Source: Thalassobaculum fulvum (GTDB taxonomy: Bacteria; Pseudomonadota; Alphaproteobacteria; Thalassobaculales; Thalassobaculaceae). From it: a DNA stretch of 64,000 nucleotides. Within the stretch, counting starts at the first letter, position 1, and every line of letters begins with the position of its first letter. The notes beneath the pieces were generated by a model. The model was not told where the DNA came from and made no database searches. It saw nothing but the letters and a program-made list of their open reading frames with translations. The stretch is from assembly GCF_014652915.1 (NCBI RefSeq), contig NZ_BMZS01000007.1:124001-188000 (forward strand), in the 5' to 3' direction. The position numbers were made by a program, and so were the translations under genes. Shown one piece after another: positions 44,714 to 52,908 of this stretch.

Positions 44714-45610
44714 TCAGCGGCTCTCCTGGACCAGTTTCTCCTCGATCGCGGCGTTGCGGATCGCCTTCTGCAGCTTCTCGAACGCCCGCACCTCGATCTG
44801 ACGCACCCGCTCGCGGCTGATGTCGTACTCCTGGCTCAGATCCTCGAGCGTCGTCGGATTGTCGCGCAGCCGGCGCTCGGTCAGGATGTGGCGCTCGCGG
44901 TCGTTCAGGGTCTCCATGGCATTGTTCAGCAGGCGCCGGCGCTTCGACAGCTCCTCGTCCTCGGCGTACCGGGCCTCCTGGTTCTGCTCCTCGTCGACCA
45001 GCCAGTCCTGCCACTCGCCCTCGCCGTCCTGGCGGAGCGGCGCGTTCAGCGAATGGTCCGGACTCTGCAGGCGGCGGTTCATCGAGACCACGTCGGCCTC
45101 GGAGACCTCCAGCTTCTCGGCGATCGCCTTGACCCGCTCGGGCGACAGGTCGCCGTCCTCGATCGCCTGCATCTGGCCCTTCAGCCGGCGCAGGTTGAAG
45201 AACAGCTTCTTCTGCGCCGCCGTGGTGCCCATCTTCACCAGCGACCAGGAATGCAGGATGTACTCCTGGATCGAGGCCCGGATCCACCACATGGCGTAGG
45301 TGGCGAGGCGGAAGCCGCGCTCCGGGTCGAAGCGCTTCACCGCCTGCATCATGCCGACGTTGCCCTCCGAGATCAGCTCGGCGAGCGGCAGGCCGTAGCC
45401 GCGGTAGCCCATGGCGATCTTGGCGACCAGCCGCAGGTGGCTGGTGACCAGCTTGTGTGCGGAATCGACGTCGCCGTGCTCGCGCCACGACTTGGCGAGC
45501 ACGTACTCCTCGCCGGGCTCCAGCATCGGAAACTTCCGAATCTCCTGGAGGTAGCGGGAGAGGTTGCCCTCGACGCTGATGGACGGAAGACTCGCGCGTG
45601 GAGCCGCCAT
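44714..45610 (-). CDS. rpoH: RNA polymerase heat-shock sigma factor (sigma-32)
   Basis: A 298-residue group 3 sigma factor. Region 2 is HLRLVAKIAMGYRGYGLPLAELISEGNVGMMQAV... with the FRLATYAMWWIRASIQEYI -10-recognition helix. The RpoH-box region QKKLFFNLRRLK is present, which separates RpoH from other sigmas. Region 4 is TLEDLSQEYDISRERVRQIEVRAFEKLQ. It directs transcription of chaperone and protease genes. ATG at 45610 follows GGGGTAGGA. The neighbourhood rluD-rpoH is widely conserved in alphaproteobacteria. Some relatives have a second rpoH elsewhere. Confidence 0.96.
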   Translation of the reverse strand: MAAPRASLPSISVEGNLSRYLQEIRKFPMLEPGEEYVLAKSWREHGDVDSAHKLVTSHLRLVAKIAMGYRGYGLPLAELISEGNVGMMQAVKRFDPERGFRLATYAMWWIRASIQEYILHSWSLVKMGTTAAQKKLFFNLRRLKGQMQAIEDGDLSPERVKAIAEKLEVSEADVVSMNRRLQSPDHSLNAPLRQDGEGEWQDWLVDEEQNQEARYAEDEELSKRRRLLNNAMETLNDRERHILTERRLRDNPTTLEDLSQEYDISRERVRQIEVRAFEKLQKAIRNAAIEEKLVQESR

Positions 45611-45664
45611 TTCGATCCTACCCCTGTGTGTCCTGGACAGCCTGAATGCCCCGGCTTTGTGGTA

Positions 45665-45693
45665 TAAATAGGACCATTGAGGTCTGATTTGAA
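45665..45693 (-). promoter_or_regulatory. Probable rpoH promoter
   Basis: In rpoH sense TTCAAA (45693-45688) and TATTTA (45670-45665) are 17 bases apart in a distinctly A+T-rich patch between rluD and rpoH, giving a leader of about 45 bases. Confidence 0.55.
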
Positions 45694-45702
45694 GAGGGCG
45701 CG

Positions 45703-46746
45703 CTATCCGGCGCCCTCGAGACCGGCGAGCAGCGCGGCGATGTCAGCCGGCAGCGGGCTCTCGAAGCGCAGCGCCTCGCCGCTGACCGGGTGTGCGAAGC
45801 CGAGCACGGCCGCGTGCAGGGCCTGCCGCGGGAACCCCCGCAGCTTGTCGCGAACTGCGTCCGGCAGCCCGGCGAGACGCGCGGTCCGGCCGCGGCCGTA
45901 GACCGGGTCGCCGACCAGCGGATGGCCGATATGGGTCAGGTGGACGCGGATCTGGTGGGTGCGCCCGGTCTCCAGGCGGCACTCCAGCAGGGAAGCGGCC
46001 TCGCCGAACCGGCGCAGCGTGCGGTAGTGGGTGACCGCCGGCTTGCCGGACCCCTCGGGGCGGACCGCCATGCGGATGCGGTCGCGCGGATGCCGGCCGA
46101 TCGCGCCCTCGATCCGGCCGGCCGGCGGCACCGGTACGCCCCAGCACACCGCCCGGTAGGCCCGTTCGATCTCGTGCTCGGCGAACAGCCGGGCGAGCGC
46201 ATGGTGGGCGGCGTCGGTCTTGGCGACCACCAGCAGGCCGCTGGTGTCCTTGTCGATGCGGTGCACGATGCCGGGCCGCTTGACGCCGCCGATCCCCGAC
46301 AGGCTGTCGCCGCAATGGGCGATCAGGGCGTTGACCAGCGTGTCCTTCGGGGCGCCGGGCGCCGGGTGCACGGTCATGCCGGCCGGCTTGTCGATCACGA
46401 TCAGGGCGTCGTCCTCGTAGACCACCGACAGCGGCAGGTCCTGGGCCTCGGGCTCGGCCGGGGCCGCCGGCGGCACCTCGATCCGGTAGCGTGCGCCCGG
46501 TTTGACCGGGTCCGAGGGGTCGGATATGGTCGCGCCGTCCGCTTGAACCTGGCCGTCCAGTATTAACGATTTCAGTCGGTTACGGGAAAGCGGCGGGCAG
46601 TCGTCACGGGCGTCGAGGCAGCGCGTCAGCCAGCGGTCGATCCGGTCGCCCGGATGCGCGGCGAGGGCTTCGGCGGTGGCCTCGACGACGACGACGGTCG
46701 GCGCTGTAATCCCGGTCGGAACCGGGCACTGGGGATCGGAATTCAT
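45703..46746 (-). CDS. rluD: RluA-family 23S rRNA pseudouridine synthase, RluD-like
   Basis: A 347-residue pseudouridine synthase. An S4-like RNA-binding domain opens the protein (DRWLTRCL...LSRNRLKSLILDGQV), and the catalytic domain follows with the invariant aspartate in GIVHRIDKDTSGLLVVAK. ECRLETGRTHQIRVHLTHIGHPLVGDPVYG follows. RluD modifies helix 69 of 23S rRNA; assignment to RluD rather than RluC rests on the S4 domain and the rpoH neighbourhood. The ATG at 46746 shares bases with the start of the divergent gene at 46745. An in-frame ATG 12 bases upstream is possible. Neither has a strong Shine-Dalgarno site. Confidence 0.9.
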   Translation of the reverse strand: MNSDPQCPVPTGITAPTVVVVEATAEALAAHPGDRIDRWLTRCLDARDDCPPLSRNRLKSLILDGQVQADGATISDPSDPVKPGARYRIEVPPAAPAEPEAQDLPLSVVYEDDALIVIDKPAGMTVHPAPGAPKDTLVNALIAHCGDSLSGIGGVKRPGIVHRIDKDTSGLLVVAKTDAAHHALARLFAEHEIERAYRAVCWGVPVPPAGRIEGAIGRHPRDRIRMAVRPEGSGKPAVTHYRTLRRFGEAASLLECRLETGRTHQIRVHLTHIGHPLVGDPVYGRGRTARLAGLPDAVRDKLRGFPRQALHAAVLGFAHPVSGEALRFESPLPADIAALLAGLEGAG

Positions 46747-47143
46747 GGCCGGCAACATAGGACAAGGCGGTACCCCCGAGAAGCGGCCGGTCGTGCCGTA
46801 TCTTGGTGCGGTCAAGGTTGCGGCGGTCGTGATGGGCGTCATGATCGTGGCCGGGCTCGGCATCCTGGGGGTGACGGTCGCCAAGCGACTTGGCGGCGCC
46901 GGCTCCGACCAGCCGGAGGCGGCCGTCGCGGTCGCCGTGCCGACCGCGCCGCCGACGGCTTTCGGCGAGGTGTCGCTGCAGCTGCCGCCGCGGGCCCGCA
47001 TCCTCGACATGGCGATGGACCAGCGCCGGCTGGTCCTGCACCTGCAGCTCGCCGGGCGCGACAAGGCGCTGATGGTTGTCGACCTGGAGAGCGGCCGTTC
47101 GCTCGGCCTGATCAGGCTGGAGCCGGACCCGCTGCAGCCGTGA
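46745..47143 (+). CDS. DUF6476-like single-pass membrane protein
   Basis: A 132-residue protein with one transmembrane helix (VKVAAVVMGVMIVAGLGILGVTVA, about 23-46) and a C-terminal beta-rich domain (FGEVSLQLPPRARILDMAM...LVLHLQLAGRDKALMVVDL). Small proteins of this layout, annotated DUF6476, lie divergent from rluD in other alphaproteobacteria. The ATG at 46745 overlaps the rluD start codon on the opposite strand (CATG shared), and GGGGA lies upstream inside the rluD coding sequence's 5' side. Function unknown; the periplasmic domain may read an envelope signal. Confidence 0.78.
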   Translation: MAGNIGQGGTPEKRPVVPYLGAVKVAAVVMGVMIVAGLGILGVTVAKRLGGAGSDQPEAAVAVAVPTAPPTAFGEVSLQLPPRARILDMAMDQRRLVLHLQLAGRDKALMVVDLESGRSLGLIRLEPDPLQP

Positions 47144-47271
47144 GACACCATTTCCGGTTCGCGAACTTCACCGGCGCCGCCGGCGTCGCTATCGTCGGCT
47201 GACCGAAGACCCGCCTCGCCCGGCGCGCCGACCGCCGATACCATCTTTTCAGCCCTGGAGGAGACTGCCCG

Positions 47272-48480
47272 ATGAGCGGCGTTGAGAAGTCCTGGGAGCC
47301 GGACGCGCCGGGGGCGCTCGACGGCATCCGCGTGCTGGACCTGTCGCGCCTGGTGGCCGGCAACGCCGTCACCCACGTGCTGGCCGACCACGGCGCCGAG
47401 GTCGTCAAGATCGAGAAGCCGAAGGTCGGCGACGACCTGCGGAACTGGCGGACCGAGGGCGTGTCGACCCACTGGAAAGTCTACTGCCGGAACAAGAAGA
47501 GCGTGACCCTGGACTTCCGCCATCCGCGGGCGGTCGAGCTGATGCTCGACCTGGCGGCGACCTCGCGGGTGCTGGTCGAGAACTTCAAGCCCGGCACCCT
47601 GGAGGCCATGGGCATCGGCCCGGACGTGCTGCACGCCCGCAACCCGGACCTGATCGTCGTGCGGATCTCCGGCTGGGGCCAGGACGGCATGTGGGCGCAC
47701 AAGCCCGGCTTCGGCAGCCTGGTCGAGGCGATGAGCGGGTTCGCCGCGATGAACGGCTTCGGCGACCGGCCGCCGGTGCTGCCGCCGCTGGCGCTGGCCG
47801 ACATGATCGCCGGCCTGTACGGCGCGTTCTCGGTGATGGTGGCGATCCGCGAGATCGAGGCCAAGGGCGGCAATGGGCAGGTGATCGACCTGCCGCTGTT
47901 CGACCCGATCCATTCGGTGCTCGGCCCGATCGTCGCCAACTACGACCTGTCCGGCCGGGTGCCGGAACGCCTGGGCTCGCTGTCCAACCAGACCGCGCCG
48001 CGCAACGTGTACCGCTGCAGCGACGGCAAGTACGTGGCGCTCAGCGGTTCGATGCAGGCGATGGCCGAGCGGCTGTTCCGGACCATCGGCCGGCCGGAGC
48101 TGATCGACGACCCCCGCTTTCGCACCAACACCGACCGGGTCCGCAACAACCACGAGCTCGACCCGATCGTCGGCGCCTTCATGGCCGAGCGGACCCAGGA
48201 GGAATGCCTGGCGATCTTCGAGAAGGCCGGCGTCACCGTCGGCGCCGTGGCCGACGTGGCGCAGCTCGCCGAGCACCCGTACCCGCTCGACCGCGAGGTC
48301 ATCGTCTCGATGCCGGACGCCGATACCGGCCGGCTGGCCATGCACAACGTGATCCCACGGCTGTCCGAGACCCCCGGCAAGCTGCGCCGGCCGGCGCCGG
48401 AGTTGGGGGAGCACAACGACGAGATCTGGCGGGCGCTCGGGCACGACCCGGCGGCCCTGGCGGCGGAAGGAGCGCTGTGA
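47272..48480 (+). CDS. CaiB/BaiF (class III) CoA-transferase
   Basis: A 402-residue class III CoA-transferase, which moves CoA between carboxylic acids without a ping-pong acyl enzyme on glutamate, using an aspartate instead. Conserved blocks are LDGIRVLDLSRLVAGNAVTHVLADHGAEVVKIE, RNKKSVTLDFRHP, NFKPGTLEAMG and the GQVIDLPLFDPI segment that holds the catalytic aspartate region. It overlaps the next gene by one base (TGATG). The pairing with a CitE-like lyase suggests formation and then cleavage of a CoA thioester, for example citramalyl-, itaconyl- or malyl-CoA. Confidence 0.9.
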   Translation: MSGVEKSWEPDAPGALDGIRVLDLSRLVAGNAVTHVLADHGAEVVKIEKPKVGDDLRNWRTEGVSTHWKVYCRNKKSVTLDFRHPRAVELMLDLAATSRVLVENFKPGTLEAMGIGPDVLHARNPDLIVVRISGWGQDGMWAHKPGFGSLVEAMSGFAAMNGFGDRPPVLPPLALADMIAGLYGAFSVMVAIREIEAKGGNGQVIDLPLFDPIHSVLGPIVANYDLSGRVPERLGSLSNQTAPRNVYRCSDGKYVALSGSMQAMAERLFRTIGRPELIDDPRFRTNTDRVRNNHELDPIVGAFMAERTQEECLAIFEKAGVTVGAVADVAQLAEHPYPLDREVIVSMPDADTGRLAMHNVIPRLSETPGKLRRPAPELGEHNDEIWRALGHDPAALAAEGAL

Positions 48481-49388
48481 TGACCGGGACGACCGACGTC
48501 GGGATCGCCGACATGCCGCTGTGGCGCTCGCTGCTGTACGTTCCGGCGACCGCCGAGCGGTTCGTGGCCAAGGCGGCCGACCGTGGCGCCGACGGCGTAA
48601 TCCTGGACCTTGAGGATTCGATCCCGCCGGACGGCAAGGCGGCGGCCCGGGCGGCGCTGGCGACCGCCGTGCCGACGGTGGCGGCCGGCGGCGGCGAGGT
48701 GCTGGTCCGCATCAACCGGCCGTGGCGGCTGGCGCTGCCGGACCTGGAGGCCTCGGTGATCGCCGGCGTGACCGGCCTGTGCCTGCCCAAGGTCGACTCC
48801 CGCCACCATCTGGTGGAGATCGATCAGGTGGTCTCCGAGCTCGAGGCCGAGCGCGACCTGCCGGTCGGGCGGATCCGGTTCTGCGTGCTGGTCGAGACCG
48901 CCCAGGGCATTGCCGAGGCTCGTGAGATCGCCAAGGGGCCGCGGGTTGCGGGAATCGTGGCCGGCGGCGAGGACCTGGCGGCCGATCTCGGCCTGCCGGA
49001 GCCCGACCCCGAGGTGCTGGCGCCGTACGAGGCGGCGGTGCGGCTGGCGGCGCGCGAAGCCGGTGTGATGCCGATCGGCTATCCCGGCTCGATCGCCGAG
49101 TTTACCGATCTCGATCTGTTCCGGCGCTGTGCCGAGGCCGGCCGCCGGGCCGGGTCGGAGGGCGGCATGGCGATCCATCCGGCCCAGGTGCCGGTGCTGA
49201 ACGCCGCGTTCGCGCCGAGTGCGGAGGAGATCGCGCACGCCGAGGGGCTGCTGGCAGCGTTCGAGTCGGCCCTGGCCCAGGGTCTGGGGGCGGTCGCCTA
49301 CAAGGGCAAGATGATCGACAAGCCGATCGTCGACCGGGCCCGCCGAATCCTGGAGATGCGCGACCGGATCGCCGCCCGCCGGGGCTGA
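48480..49388 (+). CDS. HpcH/HpaI-CitE-like CoA ester lyase
   Basis: A 302-residue TIM-barrel lyase of the CitE/malyl-CoA lyase group. RSLLYVPATAERF near the N-terminus is the CoA-binding signature, DGVILDLEDSIPPDGKAAAR carries the metal-ligand aspartate/glutamate region, RINRPW, LCLPKV and VLVETAQGIAEAREIA (glutamate ligand) follow, and GGMAIHPAQVPVLN closes the site. It cleaves or forms beta-hydroxyacyl-CoA such as malyl-CoA, citramalyl-CoA or methylmalyl-CoA. ATG at 48480 overlaps the CoA-transferase stop. The exact substrate is not decided by sequence. Confidence 0.89.
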   Translation: MTGTTDVGIADMPLWRSLLYVPATAERFVAKAADRGADGVILDLEDSIPPDGKAAARAALATAVPTVAAGGGEVLVRINRPWRLALPDLEASVIAGVTGLCLPKVDSRHHLVEIDQVVSELEAERDLPVGRIRFCVLVETAQGIAEAREIAKGPRVAGIVAGGEDLAADLGLPEPDPEVLAPYEAAVRLAAREAGVMPIGYPGSIAEFTDLDLFRRCAEAGRRAGSEGGMAIHPAQVPVLNAAFAPSAEEIAHAEGLLAAFESALAQGLGAVAYKGKMIDKPIVDRARRILEMRDRIAARRG

Positions 49389-49483
49389 GCGCGCGCCGCT
49401 CCGGCTGCTTTGTTGCCGGCCGCGCGGAACCTCCCTAGGCTGTCTGCGGGCCGTCTGGGGCGGCCGGCGGGCAGGGAGGCGGC

Positions 49484-50218
49484 ATGCGGCGTCTCAGGCG
49501 GGTCGAACGGCCGGAACCGGCGTTCGGGGGCCTTATCGAGGGACTTCGGACGCTCGGCCAGTCGGGCGAGTTGTGGCGGACCATCCGCGACTATCTCGGC
49601 CTGGGCCGGAGCCGGCGGCGGGAGCCCGTGGCCGACCGCGAGACCCTCAGGCGGTTCCTGGCGACCCGCGCGAGCCACGTGGCGCAGATCTCTCTCTACG
49701 GATACCTGCGGACCCGGGCCGGCATGCGCTACCCCGAACTGTTCGACGACGACGGGTTCGTCCACTCGATCAACATCGCGAAATGGCAGATGTGGCTGGC
49801 CTGCCTCTCCGACCTGGCGGTGTTCGCCGGTGGGCTGATGGCGCGCGACCTGCCGTCCGCGGTTCCCGAGATCGGGGCGGCGGTGCGCGAGGCGGTCGCG
49901 GAGATCCTGGCGGAAACCGGCAAGCCGACCGACTCCGGACCGGCGTTCGAGGAGAGTGCCCGGGCGGTCCTGGCCCGTATCGAGGCCTGCGACTGGACAG
50001 CCGTCACCGACGACGCCGCCGCTTTCGTCGAGAGTCCGCCGGCGCTGGTGCGCTGGGCGCCGATCGTCGACGAGCTGAAGGAGCTGGACGAGCCGATCGT
50101 CCTGAACTCGGTCCGGTTCCGGTGGCGCGAGGTGCGGCAGAACCTTCGCGATACCCTCGACACGGCGGCCGTCCTCCGGGACGGGCAGCGCGAAGCGGGA
50201 GCGACCGGATCGTGCTGA
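49484..50218 (+). CDS. Conserved-looking hypothetical protein, 244 aa
   Basis: A soluble, largely helical protein with the striking stretch SHVAQISLYGYLRTRAGMRYPELFDD followed by FVHSINIAKWQMWLACLSDLAVFAGGL, which looks like a conserved core. A basic N-terminus (MRRLRRVERPEP) and a C-terminal LNSVRFRWREVRQNLRDTLD complete it. I do not recognise a family with a known function. ATG at 49484 follows GGGAGGCGGC. The gene stands alone between the lyase gene and a convergent membrane-protein gene; base composition and codon use match the surround, so it is native. Confidence 0.75.
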   Translation: MRRLRRVERPEPAFGGLIEGLRTLGQSGELWRTIRDYLGLGRSRRREPVADRETLRRFLATRASHVAQISLYGYLRTRAGMRYPELFDDDGFVHSINIAKWQMWLACLSDLAVFAGGLMARDLPSAVPEIGAAVREAVAEILAETGKPTDSGPAFEESARAVLARIEACDWTAVTDDAAAFVESPPALVRWAPIVDELKELDEPIVLNSVRFRWREVRQNLRDTLDTAAVLRDGQREAGATGSC

Positions 50219-50286
50219 TGGGGGTCGACTAACGGGACCTGCTGATCGGCGGCTTCACCGGACCGACGGCCGCGAGTGACGGCGGC

Positions 50287-50643
50287 CTAGTTCTGGAAGC
50301 GGTACATGAGCGACGCCAGGCCGCGCGCGATCTCGCCCTCCAGCGGGAACGACAGCATGCCCATAACCGAGTACCCGAGCAGCCAGGGCATCAGGTAGAA
50401 GCGGGCCATGTAGAAGAACCAGGCGACGTACAACGGCCAGAAACGCTGGTCGAGGAAGCCCGGCGTGACCGGACGGAACACCCGGATCAGCGGGTCGGTC
50501 GAGCGCACGAAGAACCGCATGAAGAAGAAGCTGGAGTTCTCCGGCAGGAACAGGCCCATCCCGAACCGGCCGATCAGCGTCCACATGACGACGCCGAGGA
50601 CATAATCGATCACCACGGCCCACAGCGGGACGAAGTCCTCCAT
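50287..50643 (-). CDS. Small conserved membrane protein, loosely YggT-like
   Basis: A 118-residue protein with three hydrophobic stretches: LWAVVIDYVLGVVMWTLIG, an amphipathic-aromatic middle, and WPLYVAWFFYMARFYLMPWL. The segment FFVRSTDPLIRVFRPVTP resembles the DPLLRPIRR loop of YggT proteins, but other YggT hallmarks are weak, so the family is tentative. It has many aromatic residues (FFFMRFF). ATG at 50643 follows AGGGGGATT. It is preceded, on the same strand, by the sodium:solute symporter gene 98 bases upstream and may share its transcript. Confidence 0.68.
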   Translation of the reverse strand: MEDFVPLWAVVIDYVLGVVMWTLIGRFGMGLFLPENSSFFFMRFFVRSTDPLIRVFRPVTPGFLDQRFWPLYVAWFFYMARFYLMPWLLGYSVMGMLSFPLEGEIARGLASLMYRFQN

Positions 50644-50741
50644 TGTCGGCAATCCCCCTAAGCTGTCGTCAGTGCAGCAATAGCCCGAAAAAGCGAAGCC
50701 GGGGAGAGGCGAGCTCCCCCCGGCTTCCCGTATGCGTCTGG

Positions 50742-52571
50742 TCAGTGCGTCGAGCCGAGGATGGTCTGGCCGGACGGGATCCGGACTTCGTCGACCATGT
50801 CCTGGGTCTCCTTGTCCGGGGCCTCGGTCAGCAGCGATACCACCACCATCGAGATCAGGCTCGCGCCCGCTCCGATGATGCCGAACCGCAGATGATCGAT
50901 GCCGATCCAGGGCTCCATGCCCGCGAAGCGGACCATGTAGAGGTACCAGGACCCGGCTGCCAGCCCGATCGCCATGCCGGCGATCGCACCCGGACGGTTG
51001 GCGCGTTTCCACCACACGCCGAGCACCAGCGGGAAGAACAGGCCCGACATCGCGAAGTCGAAGGCCCAGGCCACCGCTCCGAGAATGCCGGTCAGCTTCA
51101 GGCTGGCCACGAACGCACCCGCCGCACCGATCACGATGAGCAGGACGCGGGCGACCAGCAGTCGCTTCCGGGTCTCCGCCTTCGGGTCGATGATCTTGTA
51201 GTACAGATCATGCGACAGCGCGTTGGCGATCGCCAGCAGCAGGCCGTCGGCCGTCGACATCGCCGCCGCCATGCCGCCCGCGGCCACCAGGCCGGAGATG
51301 ACATAGGGCAGCCCCGCGATCTCCGGAGTCGCCAGCACGACGATGTCGGCGCGCATGAAGAACTCGTTGATCTGCAGGATGCCGTCGCCGTTGCTGTCGA
51401 CGATCTTCAGCATGTCGACCGCGCTCCACTTCTGGATCCATTCGAGCGCGTTCACGTCCGATACCGCCTTGCCGATGATGCTGGTGGCCAGGTTCGGATC
51501 GAGAACCTGCAGCTTGGTCAGCGTGGCGAGCGCCGGGGCCGTGAAGTAAAGCAGCGTGATGAAGAACAGCGACCACGCCACCGAGCTGCGCGCCGCCCGG
51601 ACGGACGGGGTGGTGAAGTAGCGCATCAGGATGTGCGGCAGCGACGCGGTGCCGAGCATCATGCACGCCACCAGGGTCACGAACTGCCACGACGCCAGCG
51701 CGGTGTTGGCCGGCGTGGCGTGCAGGACCGTCAGCGCGCTCATGCCGGCGACCTTGTCGACCGGCTTCAGCACTCCGACCTGCAGCATCGGTTCCAGCTC
51801 GTTGATGCGGGCGACCGCATCGCCGTAGGCGAACTGCGGGAACCAGCCGAAGTCCTGTTTGATGGACATCCAGAACACCGGCACCAGGTAGGCGATGATC
51901 AGCACGATGTACTGGGCCACCTGGGTCCAGGTCACCGCCCGCATGCCGCCGAGCATCGAGCACAGCAGGATGCCGAGGAGACCGAACCAGACGCCGACCT
52001 CGAACGGGATCTGCAGGGCGCGGGCGGCGATCGTGCCGGTGGCGTTGATCTGCGCCGTCACATAGGTGAACGACGCGACCACCAGGACGACCACGGCCAG
52101 GAACCGGGCGAGGTTGCCGCCGTAGCGGGTGCCGATGAAGTCCGGCACCGTGTAGCAGCCGAACTTGCGGAGGTACGGCGCCATCAGTACCGCGACCAGG
52201 ACGTAGCCGCCGGTCCAGCCGACCACGAACGCCAGGTACGGGTGACCGGCCATGTAGATGCCGCCGGCCATCGCCACGAACGACGCGCCGGACATCCAGT
52301 CCGCCGCGGTCGCCATGCCGTTGAACACCGGCGGAACCTCGCGGCCGGCGACGTAGTAGGCGTCGACCTGCATGGTTCGCGACAGCCACCCGATCATGGC
52401 GTAGATCACGATGGTGAAGCCGACGAACAGGAGGCCGATCGTATCGGCGCTGAGGCCGGCCTGCTCGAGGATCGCCATGAGGACGACGAACAGCAGGAAG
52501 CCGCCCGTGTACATGGCGTAGATCTTGGGAAGGTTGTCTACGAACCGTCCCTGGATTCGAAACCAGCTCAT
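50742..52571 (-). CDS. Sodium:solute symporter (VC_2705/ActP-like) with an EF-hand loop
   Basis: A 609-residue SSS-family permease with about 13-14 transmembrane helices. DAYYVAGREVPPVFNGMATAADWMSGASF near residue 70 is the sodium/substrate-site helix of acetate/pyruvate-type symporters, and STADGLLLAIANALSHDLY is the family signature. Between hydrophobic segments, residues 392-403 (DSNGDGILQINE) form a complete EF-hand calcium loop with D1, N3, D5, G6, I8-type hydrophobic and E12. The small DUF4212 gene precedes it by 14 bases, the usual two-gene arrangement for this subfamily. The substrate is probably a small carboxylate. Confidence 0.9.
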   Translation of the reverse strand: MSWFRIQGRFVDNLPKIYAMYTGGFLLFVVLMAILEQAGLSADTIGLLFVGFTIVIYAMIGWLSRTMQVDAYYVAGREVPPVFNGMATAADWMSGASFVAMAGGIYMAGHPYLAFVVGWTGGYVLVAVLMAPYLRKFGCYTVPDFIGTRYGGNLARFLAVVVLVVASFTYVTAQINATGTIAARALQIPFEVGVWFGLLGILLCSMLGGMRAVTWTQVAQYIVLIIAYLVPVFWMSIKQDFGWFPQFAYGDAVARINELEPMLQVGVLKPVDKVAGMSALTVLHATPANTALASWQFVTLVACMMLGTASLPHILMRYFTTPSVRAARSSVAWSLFFITLLYFTAPALATLTKLQVLDPNLATSIIGKAVSDVNALEWIQKWSAVDMLKIVDSNGDGILQINEFFMRADIVVLATPEIAGLPYVISGLVAAGGMAAAMSTADGLLLAIANALSHDLYYKIIDPKAETRKRLLVARVLLIVIGAAGAFVASLKLTGILGAVAWAFDFAMSGLFFPLVLGVWWKRANRPGAIAGMAIGLAAGSWYLYMVRFAGMEPWIGIDHLRFGIIGAGASLISMVVVSLLTEAPDKETQDMVDEVRIPSGQTILGSTH

Positions 52572-52585
52572 GTTGCGTACCCCCG

Positions 52586-52852
52586 TCAGTCTTCTTCAGC
52601 CACGCCGCATTCGCGGTCGATGCGATCCTGCTGTTTCACGAAGATGAACAGCTGGATCACGAACGCGAACAGCGAGCCCTGGGCGGCCATGTAGAAGCCG
52701 ACAGGGAAGTGCAGGAAGCTGATCTTGTTGAGGTCGGCCGCGAACCACTGGACGAGATAGGCGAAGAAGAACCAGACCACCAGATGCGCGATCATCAGGT
52801 TCCTGGTTCTGTTCCAGTGTTCTTGTCGGTTGTCCGAGGCGTGATCGGTCAC
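52586..52852 (-). CDS. DUF4212 protein, small subunit of the solute symporter
   Basis: An 88-residue protein with two transmembrane helices (LMIAHLVVWFFFAYLVQWFA and FYMAAQGSLFAFVIQLFIFV) separated by the conserved DLNKISFLHFPVG loop. This is the putative symporter small subunit (DUF4212) that precedes SSS permeases of the VC_2705 group. The GTG start at 52852 follows GGGAGGAAAA. It is 14 bases upstream of the symporter and must be cotranscribed. A palindrome lies 42-56 bases upstream of its start. Confidence 0.92.
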   Translation of the reverse strand: MTDHASDNRQEHWNRTRNLMIAHLVVWFFFAYLVQWFAADLNKISFLHFPVGFYMAAQGSLFAFVIQLFIFVKQQDRIDRECGVAEED

Positions 52853-52893
52853 CGTCTTTTCCTCCCCTTGAGGTCGGGGGTGTATATTGGGAT

Positions 52894-52908
52894 TTCAGAG
52901 TATCTGAA
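52894..52908. promoter_or_regulatory. Candidate operator or hairpin upstream of the symporter operon
   Basis: A perfect inverted repeat TTCAGA-GTA-TCTGAA lies 42-56 bases upstream of the DUF4212 start in an A+T-rich patch, a good position for a repressor or activator. On the + strand it is followed by TTTTT, but no gene ends there, so an operator is more likely than a terminator. Confidence 0.4.
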
